Made by a program: the position numbers and the translations under genes
Notes under the pieces: model-generated
Database searches by the model: none
What the model was told of the DNA's origin: nothing
What the model saw: only the letters and a program-made list of their open reading frames with translations
Source: Dromiciops gliroides
Lineage: Eukaryota > Chordata > Mammalia > Microbiotheria > Microbiotheriidae
Assembly (NCBI RefSeq): GCF_019393635.1
Contig: NC_057866.1
Location: forward strand, 230,343,359 to 230,407,358
DNA length: 64,000 bases
Direction: 5' to 3'
Shown here: positions 43,479 to 56,144 of the stretch, one piece after another
Numbering within the stretch: position 1 is the stretch's first letter
Layout: every line of letters begins with the position of its first letter

Positions 43479-44151
43479 CATAGTTCTCTTTTCCAGCTTT
43501 TTCTTCTAGTACTCTCATCTCTTCCAGGAATCTGGAGTTGAATTTGTGACCAAGTTGTATTTTTCTTTGCGGTTTTACTTCTTGATGTTTGGAGCCATTG
43601 TCTTCTGGGTTTGTGTCAAGTGTCCCTGTCATGATAGCTTTTAAAGATGGGATTTGTTTTTTGTTTTTGTTCATTCTTCAGTCTACTTCATACTTTAGAC
43701 TTTGTTAGGGCTGGGATCTGGGTACTTCTGTGGGGAAGGTCTGCTGCTGCTTTCTTGGGACAGAGAGCGCCCAGGCTGGGGACCAGCTAGCTTTTAGTGC
43801 TCCTAAAGTGGTCTAATCTGGGGCAAAATTGAGTTACTGTCCTCCCTCTTCCACCCAACCTGGCCCCTCATCTGAGTTCTCCAAGTTTCCCATGTGAGTT
43901 TAAGTCTGAGCCACCCTAGATTGCCATTGGATTCACCCACTGTCAACCAGCTGAGACATTCTGATTTAGAACAGAATTACATGCTCCCCTTTAGTCTGGG
44001 ATTCTTGAACTAGTTACTTCCCTGTAGGCTTCAAACTGGATTGGAATTGGGAACTGAGTCCCCATTCTACTCCTGGGCTCAGAGCAATGCAGATATTGCT
44101 TGCTTCTGAACTCAACCATTGCTTGGTGTAGAACCCAGGGCCCTTGATAGC
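43479..44151. other. Intron, nothing recognised
   Basis: No repeat, exon or RNA gene supported. Confidence 0.4.
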
Positions 44152-44300
44152 TCCCCCCCCCCCCCGGGGCAATGAGGGTTAAGTGACTTGCCCAGGGTCA
44201 CATAGCTAGTAAGTTTCAAGTGTCTGAGTTCGGATTTGAACTCAGGTTCTCTTGAATCCAGGACCAGTGCTTTATCCATTGCAGCACCACCTAGCTTCCC
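44152..44300 (-). mobile_element. WSINE1-like CORE-SINE with C-run tail
   Basis: Reverse copy; the position where the T-run would be is a C13-14 run (44153-44166). No target duplication visible. Confidence 0.8.
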
Positions 44301-45393
<1,093 letters not shown>

Positions 45394-45637
45394 AAGTACT
45401 TCGCAAGTGTGAATTCTTTTAAAATAAATTTAGTGATGAAAGCTAAAATGTTGAAAGCAAATTCAAATACTCATCTGAAGAAAGAATAGTAGCCTCTAAT
45501 CTATAAACATGTTGCAACTTTTATGAGTTCAATATTTGCGAATTTAACATGAAACATGTTTTTTCACAGAAGCAATATTTTCTGGGTATCATTTGGGCCC
45601 CCGGGCTAGGTCATAGAAGTCCATTTAAGTCACTGAT
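45394..45637. other. GIMD1 3' end and downstream spacer
   Basis: Holds AATAAA at 45423-45428; the true cleavage site is not determined. No other feature. Confidence 0.5.
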
Positions 45638-45865
45638 ACAACTGGGTGGCAGAGGGGATTAAAGTGCTGGCCTTGGAATCAGAATATCCTGAATTCAAAT
45701 CCAACCTCAGACACTAGCTGTGTGACCCTGGGCAAGTCACTTGACCTCTGTTTGCCTCAGTTTCCTTAACTGTAAAATAGGAATAATAGCATCTACCTTG
45801 CAGGGTGGTTGTGAAGATCAAATGGGATAACTATAAAGTGCTTAGCACAGTTCATAGCACATAGT
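45638..45865 (+). mobile_element. MIR/THER-type SINE
   Basis: 'actgggtggcagaggggatt', 'tgaattcaaatccaacctcag', 'gtgtgaccctgggcaagtcac', 'gcagggtggttgtgaagatcaaatggg', 'gtgcttagcacagttcatagcacatag'. Confidence 0.85.
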
Positions 45866-46246
45866 CATTGTTGAGTTATGTCCAACTCTTAATGACCTCA
45901 TTTGGGGTTTTCTTTTTTTTTTTTCTTTTTTAGTGAGGCAATTGGGGTTAAGTGACTTTCCCAGGGTCACACAGCTAGTAAGTGTTAAGTGTCTGAGGCC
46001 GGATTTGAACTCAGGTACTCCTGACTCCAGGGCCGGTGCTCTATCCACTGCGCCACCTAGCCGCCCCTGGGGTTTTCTTGGCAAAGCTACCGGGATGGTT
46101 TGCTTTTGCCTTCTCTAGCTCATTTTATAGAGGAAACTGAGGCAAATGGGGTTAAGTGACTTGCCCAGGGTCAAAAAGGTAATAAGTCTCTGAGGCTGTA
46201 TTTAAACTCATAATGAATCTTCCTGACTTCAGGCCAGCATTTGACC
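45866..46246 (-). mobile_element. MAR1-type SINE carrying a nested WSINE
   Basis: Outer copy: 'ttgttgagttatgtccaactctt' on the left and 'tggttttcttggcaaagctacc...gaaactgaggcaaatggggttaag' on the right. A WSINE sits between. Confidence 0.88.
45903..46079 (-). mobile_element. WSINE1-like CORE-SINE nested in MAR1
   Basis: Body 45915-46067; TGGGGTTTTCTT is exact at 45903-45914 and 46068-46079. Confidence 0.93.
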
Positions 46247-46790
46247 TACATTTTAAATGCTTTTTAAAATGCCTTTTAAATGCTTATTCTAAGAACCTAG
46301 TCACCACATATAACACTGTTTCTATGGGAAAATGTGTTGAAGATTTTAACTTAAAAGGCTAAGAATACATTTCTACTCCCCCCAAAGTGGAAGGACAGAT
46401 TCTGGTCCACTATTGCTTTCCTGTACAGTGAGAGTTCCAGAGTTGGATGGCAGGGCCTCCAGGAAGCAAAATTTGCACCCACAGAGGTGCTGAAAGTGGA
46501 AGGGGTAGAAGGGACAGGAAGAATGGCAGGTGACATCTCCTTTTTAGATCACTTTATAAATTAAGGGCTGTTGGTAGTCACCTATATAATTGAAATCCTC
46601 TACTATTATTTAGCAAATGGTTCTGTGTGAATGACCTACAGATGCTAGGCCATCTTCAAGTTAAAGAGGCCTGAGGAGAGGAGGAATCTATAATATGAGA
46701 TCATAGACTGAAGCAGAGAGAGATTAACTGACTGGCTCCAGGTTACATAAGGTCCCCAGACTCCACACCTACAGCTCTTTCTATTCTACT
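46247..46790. other. Between the two genes, nothing recognised
   Basis: No supported feature apart from a weak MIR scrap near 46700-46760. Confidence 0.4.
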
Positions 46791-46792
46791 CA

Positions 46793-46948
46793 GGCTTCTT
46801 AATGTTTTTTGTGTCATGGACCCCTTTTCAGAATGTTTTACGATGCATACAAATAAAGTACACAAGATTACAAAGGAAATCGATTACTTTGGAATAGTTA
46901 ACATATTTTCAAAAGTTCATAGACCCCAGGTTAAGAATGCCTGCACTC
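46793..46948. mobile_element. hAT-like non-autonomous DNA transposon remnant
   Basis: 'caggcttcttaatg...gtcatggacccc' at the left and 'gaccccaggttaagaatgcctg' at the right form inverted ends of about 14 bp (CAGGC-TTCTTAA), typical of hAT-type elements. No clear 8-bp target duplication. 52846-53006 is a related copy. Confidence 0.5.
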
Positions 46949-47860
46949 TATTACCCAGTCTACGAATTTATTCATTTCATTATGAGGATTAAATGTACAA
47001 AAAATTTTGGAAAATGCCAAATTATAGTCAAGGAAACCTTTTCTTTTCTTTCTTCAAAATTTTTTTTCATTTTTTTTTTTAAGGCAACCTTTTCTATGCT
47101 ATTACATCTCATGAAATTGGTCAACTTCAATGAACAACTGGTTTTATAGAATTCACTTTAGCAACAAAGGTACAATTTCACACATAAATTCAAAGCAAAA
47201 GGCAGTATAATTATATATATATATATGGGTATTTATATATATATAAATATAAAATTATGTACATGTGTGTGAAATCTATAAAAGATGTTTAGTGTGTATT
47301 TATATATACCCCTTTCACACAGACTAGCACAACTTGTCACAATCTTATATTTCCCTGGAAAACAATGATGTACAAAAGGATGGAATGTCAGGAAGTCTTT
47401 CTTTTTTAAATTCCAATTTCATATTCTATTGTTTTATACCTAGATCACAGGGTGCTTGTAAATTGAGAATAACAATGGCTGACTCTGATATAGAGATTTA
47501 AGGTTTTTAAGGAGCAAAGTGTCAGATCATGGGACTATAGGCATTGTTATTTCCATTTTATAGCCAAAAAGGCTGAGTATCAGAGAGAATAAGTGACCCA
47601 CTTGCCCTGGATCACAAGGTTAGTGCTAGCTAGCGGTAGAATTCAAATCCAGTCCTTCTTGACTTTAAGTAGACTTCCCATGACTATATTAAGACTCTGT
47701 AACTTCAACAGCTTTTTGTGATGTAAAGTCTTTGAGAAGAGGAAGGGTAAACCTATTAGGAGAAAGCAGAATATTGACCATGGGAAAAGTGTTAACTAAT
47801 ACTACGATTTTTTAAAAAACTCTATTTGCCTGTGGGAGATTTAAAATTGGATATACGAGC
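46949..47860. other. Between the two genes, AT-rich with MIR remnant
   Basis: (TA)n at 47212-47245. 47480-47690 is a worn minus-strand MIR ('agtgacccacttgccctggatcac'). Nothing else. Confidence 0.45.
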
Positions 47861-48300
47861 ATTAAAGTCCCCCTTTTAACTTTTCCCTTATATATCTCCC
47901 AGACCACTAAGAAAAAGAAGCCTCTGAGCTTTACTCAGTGAGGGATTAGTTTTTATTGTTAGGGAATTAATTAGACAACAAAAGGTGATACCAATTAGGA
48001 AAATGGAAAAGTAGAAATACAAATGAATAATCTTAGATCTAAGCTTAGTCTATATTCCTTTATAAAACTCACTGAATCCCAAACTGCCTGCCAGGCTGAG
48101 AACCAGCACCGAACATCAAATGCGCCACCACGGCTAAGCTGAAAAGTCACCCTCAGTTTTAAGCTGGCATGCCGGAAGTTCGTCACGGACTCCACCCCAA
48201 AAGGGAGGTCCTTCAAAAGCCGCTTCAGTAGCATGTGCTCAACTCTCAAATGATTCAGCTAAAACTTCCATTTTTTACCATACCTGTAAATTGCCCCAAA
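47861..48300. mobile_element. Possible fossil LTR fragment
   Basis: Higher GC and a TTTTTATTG near 47951 (reverse of a poly(A) signal) give an LTR-like texture, but ends and duplications are not visible. Confidence 0.25.
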
Positions 48301-48355
48301 ATTCTTAAGTTTTTTTCCCCCCTCCCTTTAATGAGTGCTTAATAGATTCAATCAT

Positions 48356-48527
48356 AGAAACCAGCTCTTTTTTTTTTTTGTGTGGGGCAATGAGGGTTAA
48401 GTGACTTGCCCAGGGTCACACAGTCAGTAAGTGTCAAGTGTCTGAGGCCGGATTTGAACTCAGGTCCTCCTGAATCCAGGGCCGGTGCTTTATCCACTGT
48501 GCCACCTAGCTGCCCCAGAAACCAGCT
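48356..48527 (-). mobile_element. WSINE1-like CORE-SINE with exact target-site duplication
   Basis: Body 48367-48516; AGAAACCAGCT is exact at 48356-48366 and 48517-48527. Confidence 0.93.
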
Positions 48528-48750
48528 TTAATAGAAAAAAAGAATGGATTGAGCTTCTAGTACAAAAGATGGAATATGAGATTATTGGTTTGTCTTTGGC
48601 ATGTTTCTTCCTATTAGTTCTACCATCCTCCAGAACCCTTTCCTATCCCACTGAACAACTATTCTGCATCACAGTTTTGTTCTTAGCAGGCTGCTAACTT
48701 TCAGCGAGGGGTTTGGGTATAATCTTTTCCAGGGATAGTTTTATTTTTAC
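48528..48750. other. Between the two genes, nothing recognised
   Basis: No supported feature. Confidence 0.4.
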
Positions 48751-48754
48751 TGAT

Positions 48755-49110
48755 TCTCAGGGTTCGAAGGGACTTCTGAAGCCATCTATTCTAAGTCAAA
48801 GAGGGGAGGGAGAAGGGCGGGGTGGGAAACAAGCCTACAATGTATCTGAGAAATGGTTGCTCAGCTTTTACTCTACAATTTCTGGTAAGGAGGAATCCAC
48901 CACCTCTTGAAGCAGCCCCTTCCACTTTTGCACACCTCTAATAGTCAGTTTTTCCTGAAAGGAAGCCTATATTTAATGTTTCTTTTAAATTTCCACTCAT
49001 TGTTCCTGGTTCTGCCTTCTGGGATCAAACAGAAGAAATTTAATTTGTCTATCATGTTCTTGCTACATTTTTTTCTCCAGGTTAAATATCCCTGTCTCCT
49101 CAGCCTTAGA
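48755..49110. mobile_element. CR1/L3 fragment
   Basis: 'gaatccaccacctcttgaagcagccccttcc', 'tcagtttttcctgaaaggaagcc', 'cactcattgttcctggttctgccttctggg', 'ctccaggttaaatatccctg' follow the L3 order seen at 37278-37585. Confidence 0.65.
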
Positions 49111-49629
49111 ACTCTAAGGTCTTACCATCAGGATGCTGTCCTAGCTTTTAAAAGGGGTCTTATATGTGGTATAATGGCAGCCTAAATAAAATTGTTTATA
49201 AGGCCAGGTTTAAGAGTAACAGATCTTTAGAAGCACACATGCAGCTGTATATTGTCAGAAAGGTCCACTTCTAATCCACTTCAAGAGGGGAAATTCAAAT
49301 TTACCAGTCACTTTGGACACCTTCCTTTAGATTGATTTGTCCTCGGCCCACCTGAAATTGGAAAAAAAATCCTCATCGGGGGGGATGGGTTTCAGAGGAG
49401 AGTGAGGATATTTTACGGTCTGAAGATGACCAGATTTTAAAGGTACATATGGGCTTCTTATGACATCACTTCTGTTATAGAATTGAATTAAAAAAATGAA
49501 TTATTTGTCCTTGACATACACTTCACAGCACTGTTTAGCATGTGGTTTTAATTGGTCTTCTCATTATCACTGCCACTTTTTCAGCTGAGGTCTTTGCTTG
49601 TTTCCTATGTCTTACACAGCTATGCTTTG
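49111..49629. other. Between the two genes, nothing recognised
   Basis: No supported feature. Confidence 0.4.
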
Positions 49630-49858
49630 TTATTTGTTGTTTTTTGTCACGGTTGAATCTTCAGGACCCCATTTAGAGTTTTTTTGGCAAAGATACTGGA
49701 GTGGCTTGCCATTTCCTTCTCCAGTGGATTAAGGCAAATGGAGGTTAAGTAACTTGCCCAGGGTTAAACAACTGGAATCTGAGGCCATATTTGAACTCAG
49801 GTCTACCTGACACCAGGCCCATTGCTCCATCCACTGTGTCATCCAGCTGTCCCAATTA
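49630..49858 (-). mobile_element. MAR1-type SINE
   Basis: 'tttttttggcaaagatactggagtggcttgccatttcc', 'aggttaagtaacttgcccagggt', 'catccactgtgtcatccagctgtccc'. Confidence 0.85.
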
Positions 49859-51001
49859 GATATGCCACTTCATAGCAATACTTTATCGGTTCTTGACATT
49901 GTTTTTGTTTTCAATTACAACACTTCTTTATGCTTCAGTGCTACTGATGCTGTTTGACTGTGAGCATGAAGGAGTGATCCTTGAAACATTTGTCCTCCCC
50001 ACACCAACAGCTGCTACATTATCTGCAACAGTCATTGAAGAGCTGTAACTTTTGCATGCTTCCTTGGAGTAAAACCCTTTCTTAAAAATCACTGAGTTAA
50101 AAACATAATGTAAAACCAATAAATTATGTGTATGGCACAAAATCCAGCACTCAACTGACAGAACTAACTAAAGGTGGAGAAAGGAGTCCAATCTATTTTT
50201 ATATGGTCAAGGTCTGACATTCAAACTGTGAAAGAAGCACATAATAGACCATTTTTGTCACAAAATGAAATATCAAAATTGTCGCTTGTCACAAGTAATT
50301 CATACACTATGAAAGTTGAAGTTAAAAAATAAACTAAACATTTTTTTTGCGTGCTAACTTAATCTCCATTGCAAAAACAATGTTGAGTGATGTATCTCAG
50401 AAAACACCAAACCTAGAAAAAGTCATAAGGTAACCTGCACTTCCAATGTTTACCAAGAGACTAGAAAATTCATAATTTCAATGTGGCCAATCTTCTTTTC
50501 ATAAAACAAAATAGTCACTGCAACAGATGGCCAGGCAGCTAAAATGTAGAGGAAACAGTTTCCCTATTTAGGATTGGAATAAAGCAGAAGGAAAAAAAAA
50601 TACATACATAACTTGCAAAAATACCTACTTAAAAGAGAAATGATAAGTGTAGATAGAAATGATAGCAGTGATCTTGTAAGTCCAGAGAGACTTGACTTTG
50701 AATCCTGCAAACATCCTTTATTCATTACTTCTTCCAAATAAACTACCTCAGATAGGTTTAGGTTTTATATATAGTAAAACATCACTGCTACCTAGTTTGC
50801 TTGTTTTTACCAACTCAACCTGAGCTGGACTTGCCTTTATAGAGTATATGGGAAAATGGAGTAGTAGAGATTCTAGGAAAATATCATAGTAACTCAAGAA
50901 AAAAACACTTAAAAGAGCTTTAACATAAAAATCGCATACGTATACCTTAACTCAGTGCATTTAAATCATGTTGGGAAAATTTGAAAAATAAATGGTTCAA
51001 G
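49859..51001. other. Between the two genes, nothing recognised
   Basis: About 1.1 kb of AT-rich sequence without recognised repeat or exon. Confidence 0.4.
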
Positions 51002-51178
51002 TATAGTTATTTTTTTGTTTGTTTGTTTTTTGCAGGCAATGGGGGTTAAGTGACTTGCCCATAGTCACATAGCTAGTAAGTGTCAAGTGTCTGAGGCCTG
51101 ATTTGAACTCAGGTACTCCTGAATCCAGGGCCGGTGCTTTAATCACTGCGCCATCTAGCTGCCCCAGGTATATAGTTA
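51002..51178 (-). mobile_element. WSINE1-like CORE-SINE
   Basis: Body about 51010-51170 with a (GTTT)n-modified tail; TATAGTTA on both sides. Confidence 0.88.
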
Positions 51179-52060
51179 AATGACAAAAGGAATCAACGTT
51201 TCACATAGAAACCCTTTTCGTTCCAAATACTTGCAACTCAATTCAAACCAAGGAATGTTTTGAATTTTATTTTATATCTGATGAGTAACAAAGGGAATTC
51301 TATTCTTGTTTATTCAAGTTCAACTTGAAAACTTTCTTGAAAAAAGTAGAATTCTTTGTATTAACCAATTTTATTTAATCCCACTATTGCACATAATGGA
51401 CTCTAAAGTTTGTGTGTGTCTGTGTATGTACACAGGCATATATGCAAATATTTGCAAACACTTTATTTTGTACCTTGGTGTACATATAGATCTAAAACCA
51501 GCACTCTCTTTAGTTCAGGTTTTATACTGGGACAGAATGAAGCACTCAGTAAGTCACTGACCATTTAACAAAGGAGAGTTACTCTGCCCTTCACAACAAG
51601 GATATACAAGGATTTATAACAAGGATACAGCACAACTTAGCTGCTTGGATGTGGTCCCCTTTATCTCCATGTAGAAATGTGCCTGCTCAATCATCAGGGT
51701 AGTCACTTGTATTTTTCACAACCCCAAGTCCAAGAGGCATGGAGCTCATGGGACTTGGGCTTTCTATGGGACCTCGGCCAGAAAGCCGTACCAGAGAAGC
51801 TGGGGGCCAACTGATAGCCCTCATGGGGTGGGGAAGAATCTTCACCACAGAAACCAACAGGGAAACAGAAGCCAACGTTAGCTTTGTGTGGGAAGGAAGC
51901 TGTGTCAGGGTAAGGAGAGCTGCACCAGGAAACTACTCATGTCATTTAGCTGTTACTTTGGAGGGTTCTTGTTTTATCCTTCCCTATTAGCTCATTAGAG
52001 ACAGAAGTTCTCTCATACATCTTCTCAGCCTTTTCCAAGCCACATTTGCATCCCAGTCTC
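51179..52060. other. Between the two genes, nothing recognised
   Basis: No supported feature; the frames here have no domain. Confidence 0.4.
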
Positions 52061-52355
52061 CCAGCCCTGGGCTTTGACTGGTTAGCTTTTAGCTTATCTT
52101 ACTTGGTTTCTGGCCCCACCACATTACTTCTTAACCCCCATCAAACCATCTGCCATACCTTACTTTCTGCCACAGGAACCCATCTTGCCCTACTTCCTGT
52201 TCACCTATATGTGTGTTCTTTCTCTATTAAAATAAAAATGTAAGCTTCTTGAAGGCAGAGATTACCTTGCTTACTTCTGCTTGTATTCTTTGTATTTGTG
52301 CAGTGCCCTGCACACTAAGGGTATAATAAATGCTTTTCACTAATTTCATCTTTGT
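52061..52355 (+). mobile_element. L2 3'-end fragment
   Basis: Diagnostic end: 'aaaatgtaagcttcttgaaggcagagattacc', 'tgtgcagtgccctgcacactaagggtataataaatgct'. Confidence 0.75.
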
Positions 52356-52364
52356 ATTTCCTGC

Positions 52365-52614
52365 AAATCCTATTGTTGTTCAGTCATGTAACTCTTTGTG
52401 ACCTCATTTGAGATTGTTTGGAGAGATGCGAGTGGTTTGCCAATTCTTTCTCCAGCTCATTTTATAGCTGAGGAACTGAGACCTACAGGGTTAAGCAACT
52501 TGCTGAGGGTCACACAATTAGTAAGTATCTGAGGCCAGATTTGAACTCAGGAAGATAACTCTTTCTGACTCCAGGCCTGGTACTCTATCCACTGCAACAC
52601 CTAGCTGCCCAATG
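52365..52614 (-). mobile_element. MAR1-type SINE
   Basis: 'attgttgttcagtcatgtaactctttgtgacctcattt', 'tggtttgccaattctttctccagc', 'actctatccactgcaacacctagctgccc'. Confidence 0.85.
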
Positions 52615-52845
52615 CCTACTGAGTAACTTATAATTTGCCCTATTCTCTTTTCTCATTTGCCCAAAAAGTTATTCTTAATTGTTCCATACTCCGATCCTCC
52701 ACTACATGTGTAGTTAAATTACCTATTAAATATTACATGTCAAGTTTTAACTATGATTACTTTAAATATGTTGACATAGCAGAATATGAGATCATTTAAC
52801 CTTATATTAAAAAGCAAGTGAACATTAAAGGTAGTTCTTTTAGAT
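52615..52845. other. Between the two genes, nothing recognised
   Basis: AT-rich, no supported feature. Confidence 0.4.
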
Positions 52846-53006
52846 CAAGGGCTCTTGGGAGTTTATGAAATCATTTTTTTTTGTTAATTGTATTTCAATA
52901 TAATCACTTTCTTTTGTAATTCTATGTGTTTTGTTTTATTCCAAGAAGAGATCCACAGGCTTCGACAGACTGCCAAGACACACAAAAAAAGGTTAAGAAC
53001 CCTTAT
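52846..53006. mobile_element. hAT-like non-autonomous DNA transposon remnant
   Basis: 'caagggctcttgggagt' on the left is mirrored by 'aaaggttaagaacccttat' on the right, and the middle 'gatccacaggcttcgacagactgccaag' resembles the 'gaccc...' part of 46793-46948. A second member of the same family. Confidence 0.45.
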
Positions 53007-53369
53007 TTTAAACAATAAGCTGTAGAATCTTGAGTTGCTCAAGGGAGAGCTAGTCAAAGGTTAGTCATTAGTTATTCAACCTGTAATGGAGAATCTTAGT
53101 TGAAGACAAATCAAATATCAAATACCTAATGTACGAGGAAAAGGTATACTGGGTTACAGAGGAAAAGTAAGAGTGTTGGGTCATCCTGATTTTTAGGATG
53201 CTTGCTTCTCTTAGGTCATCATATGTTTCTCAATCTCAAGAACACTACAACATAGGTAGGCAACAAAGGGTCCAAGATGTCGTTTTTGAAGAAAGCCAAG
53301 TTCTCATATAATACAAAATACAATGATATCAAACTCAAGGTCTGAATTTTCATCAATTTCATGACCATG
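53007..53369. other. Between the two genes, nothing recognised
   Basis: No supported feature. Confidence 0.4.
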
Positions 53370-53583
53370 ATGACTTATAGCACTTATTAAGTGCCAGTCA
53401 CTTTACAAATACTTCATTCAATTCTCGAAATAACCCTGGTGGATAGCAACTGTTTTATGAGGCAAACAGAAGTTAACTGATGTGCTGAGGGTCACACACA
53501 TAGGAAGTGTCAGTCCAAATCTGAATTCAGGTCTGACTGACTCCAGGCCTAGAGCTCTAGACACGGTGTCACCTAGCTCCCCC
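53370..53583 (-). mobile_element. MIR-type SINE
   Basis: 'cacttattaagtgccagtcactttac', 'aaataaccctggtggatagc', 'atgtgctgagggtcacacacatagg', 'agacacggtgtcacctagctcccc'. Confidence 0.75.
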
Positions 53584-53843
53584 TTCTCAAAGCCTATTTA
53601 AGTTTTCTCATCAATAGTAACAATAATGAAAACAAATTGCTTGTGGATCTATAAAGAATAACTAATAAAAATAATTGCAAAATATGTAAAAAATGTGAAT
53701 TGCTTTCTAAGTGATCAACCACTACACCCCCAAAATATTAGAGACACATAATTAGTAGGTAGGTGTGGGAAAGAACAGAAATGAGTCAGTAACCTTTAAG
53801 AAGGTTATGGAAGAAATATATATATATATATATATTTTTTTTT
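53584..53843. repeat. AIMP1 downstream spacer with (TA)n
   Basis: AT-rich with a (TA)n tract at 53816-53835 just past the AIMP1 poly(A) signal. Confidence 0.5.
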
Positions 53844-53914
53844 TTTATTGTGCTTACAGTACTTTCCATCAAAATTTCTTTTAAGTGTCTCAACTGCCAA
53901 AGATTTTTTTCATT
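53844..53914 (-). terminator. AIMP1: AIMP1 3' UTR and polyadenylation signal
   Basis: AATAAA on the minus strand (TTTATT at 53844-53849), about 66 bases after the stop, a normal distance for a short 3' UTR. Another AATAAA overlaps the stop codon but is too close to serve alone. Confidence 0.6.
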
Positions 53915-54081
53915 TTATTTAATTCCACTATTGGACATGGTCTGAGCTCTACAGACCCCCTTCCCTTTCACCTCAAAGGGGACTCCTTTATATGTTGCAA
54001 CACACTGGTTGTTAGTGAGAAGGTCAGGCTGGATCTGCTCCCAGATCTTCTTCTTGGGATTTAGTTCCTTCTCAGGCTCTC
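53915..54081 (-). CDS. AIMP1: AIMP1 last coding exon (C-terminus of EMAPII domain)
   Basis: The minus strand after acceptor AAATAG (AG at 54083-54082) begins with the last two bases of a Gly codon and encodes 54 residues ending in TAA (53917-53915). Text such as KELNPKKKIWEQIQPDL, CVATYKGVPFEVKGKGVC and AQTMSNSGIK is nearly identical to human AIMP1 (p43), where the exon starts at the same Gly-Glu-Pro. AIMP1 is a scaffold of the multi-aminoacyl-tRNA synthetase complex whose C-terminal oligonucleotide-binding EMAPII domain binds tRNA and is released as a cytokine. This exon covers the end of that domain. The upstream exons (coiled-coil N-terminus and EMAPII core) are not in 54082-64000, so the last intron is at least 9.9 kb. 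The intact splice site and GIMD1 neighbour argue against a pseudogene. Confidence 0.95.
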
Positions 54082-54164
54082 CTATTTAAAAAAAGACAGA
54101 CAGAAACAGTTACGGTGAAATATAAGAGTTATGTGAGAGTTTCCTGGAGATAAGAGAAGCACTT

Positions 54165-54445
54165 TTCTTTTTTTAAAAAAATTAATTTATTTTCATAAGA
54201 ATAAAACTAAGAACTACATTATTTGTTTTTTTAAAAATAATAATAAATATTTGTATTTAAAGTTCTGAATTCCAAATTCTATCCTACTTTCTCTCCCCAT
54301 CTCCCTTCCTGAGGCAGTAAGCAATCAGATATGGATTATACATGTGCAATTATGTAAAGCATGACCATATTAGTCACTTTGTATAAGAAAACGAATAAAA
54401 GAAAAAAAATGAAAGTGAAAAATAGCATGCTTAAGAAAAGCACTT
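54165..54445 (-). mobile_element. L1-type 3' end fragment
   Basis: T/A-rich edge, 'agttctgaattccaaattct', 'ctctccccatctcccttcctgaggcagtaagc', 'tatggattatacatgtgcaattatg', 'ccatattagtcactttg', the same 3' type as 37755-38200. Confidence 0.6.
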
Positions 54446-54689
54446 TTCAAGGCTGACTTCAATCTTCCCCAAATCTGTGCTCTCATAAGGATGGAGCACT
54501 ACCTCCCCAACACAGACTGCAAATACCTCACCTTGGAGGGCAATGTGCTGGTTTAGCAACAACTGAGGAAAAAGGTCATCATCTAGCAATCAACATTCTT
54601 GTGCTTCCCACCTCTAAACTGAACTAGAGTGGTCTTCTAACCACAGAAATACCATTGGTAGTAGGATACTGCACATAAAGGTTTTCTAG
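54446..54689. other. AIMP1 intron, nothing recognised
   Basis: No supported feature. Confidence 0.4.
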
Positions 54690-54905
54690 GTCCTGAAGTG
54701 GACAGTATGTTGGCATTGGAGTCAGGAGGAACAGAGTTCAAATCTTGCCTCAGACCCTGTGTGACCCTAGGCAATCACCTAACCTCTACAAACCTCAGTT
54801 TTCCCATCTCCAAAATGAGAATAGTGCCTATTTCACCAGGTTGCTGTGAGATAAAATAACATGTAAAACTTTTTACAAACCTTAAAGTGCTGTCTAAATA
54901 TTAAC
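54690..54905 (+). mobile_element. MIR/THER-type SINE
   Basis: 'gagtcaggaggaacagagttcaaatcttgcc', 'ctgtgtgaccctaggcaatcac', 'tttcaccaggttgctgtgag', 'aaccttaaagtgctg'. Confidence 0.8.
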
Positions 54906-56144
54906 TATGATTATACTCTATCTTCTAAGGGCAATTTCTACCTCATTTCCTCAATAATTTTAGTCACTTAGAAAAAGTTAAGCAAAACTGACCAACAAAA
55001 TATGTACATCTAACAGCACATGTAATATTATCCTCCTATAGTCTCCATCCTGTCTACCATGAAGAGCAAAGTGTTTTTCAATATCTGTTCTCTGGGACCA
55101 AGACTTGGCTACTGCAAGTGGTTTTTCAGTATTTCTGTTTAAATTACTATAGTCAAAATGATAAAATATACTCAAGGAGAATGCACTATAAAAAACTTAA
55201 GCATTATCTTGATGTACGATAAATATGCTTTTCTGCTCTTGATGTGATGAAGCAGTGACATGCTCTTTTAACTAACTAACAGTCACCCTTAAGATGATGG
55301 ATGCTAATAAAAGTGTTACACTATTACAGCAGTAAACATAGTACCCAGAGAACTTAATACAGACAAACCCAGGCAACTCTTTGTCTAATCAACTCCAAAT
55401 CTCTTCTAACATTAAAGCACATTCAAAATGTCTCTGTTTCTCCCTCAGCCTATAGAAGGAAGAAGTAAACTAGCACAGCTAAAAGGTTTAACCTCCCAAG
55501 CTGTAGATGGTGCTAGAGTGCAAAAGTACAAATAGCAGCACAGTTTAGTTCTTTTTCAACCATCAGGGTTCCAATGCTTTTCTTTAACTACTCCATAAAA
55601 CTCTCTTAAAAATCAGCAGGCTCAACACAGAAGTTGAAGCCTTCCTCTTAGTTGATTCTCCTGATGCCTTCACACTCAGCTTCTGTTAGCTTATTAACTG
55701 CTCTCAATGCCTCAAATAACAACCTCTTGATCAGTGGCTCATCTTTTCCTTGTCAAATAAAATTCACAAAATCTAGCTGTCAATTATAAAACCAACAATA
55801 TTTACTTAATCTTTCCATGGTTTTTAAAGACTTACTTGCTCTATCACTTTTAAACTCTTTTAACTCAGGGACCATAATGCCAGAAAGCCTCAGTCATTTC
55901 TCTGCTCCCAAAGTACACTTTTCAGAGCATCAGTTTTCTACTGTCTCATATTTTACCAAAGACACTGTTTCTTTTAAAGTGGATTTTTATCAGTTTTACA
56001 TACATAAAAGATTTTTCCTACTCCTTTCGGCAACCACACTGTTCAAATATAAAAGGAGCAGTATCATACATCATAAGTTGATTTCATTCTTTCCCCTTAT
56101 AAAACATTTCCTTTCTCCAGCTTTTCAACACATTTTTCACATAT
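54906..56144. other. AIMP1 intron, nothing recognised
   Basis: About 1.2 kb without a recognised repeat. The frames here have no domain. Confidence 0.4.

Noticed and set aside
43096-43674. Overlapping frames on both strands rich in Ser-Phe-Leu-Pro or Gly-Arg-Lys-Glu
   Set aside because: Translations of the CTTC array and flanks.
53915-54081. AIMP1 match as a processed pseudogene
   Set aside because: It begins at a known exon border behind an acceptor AG, the frame is intact, and GIMD1 lies alongside as expected.
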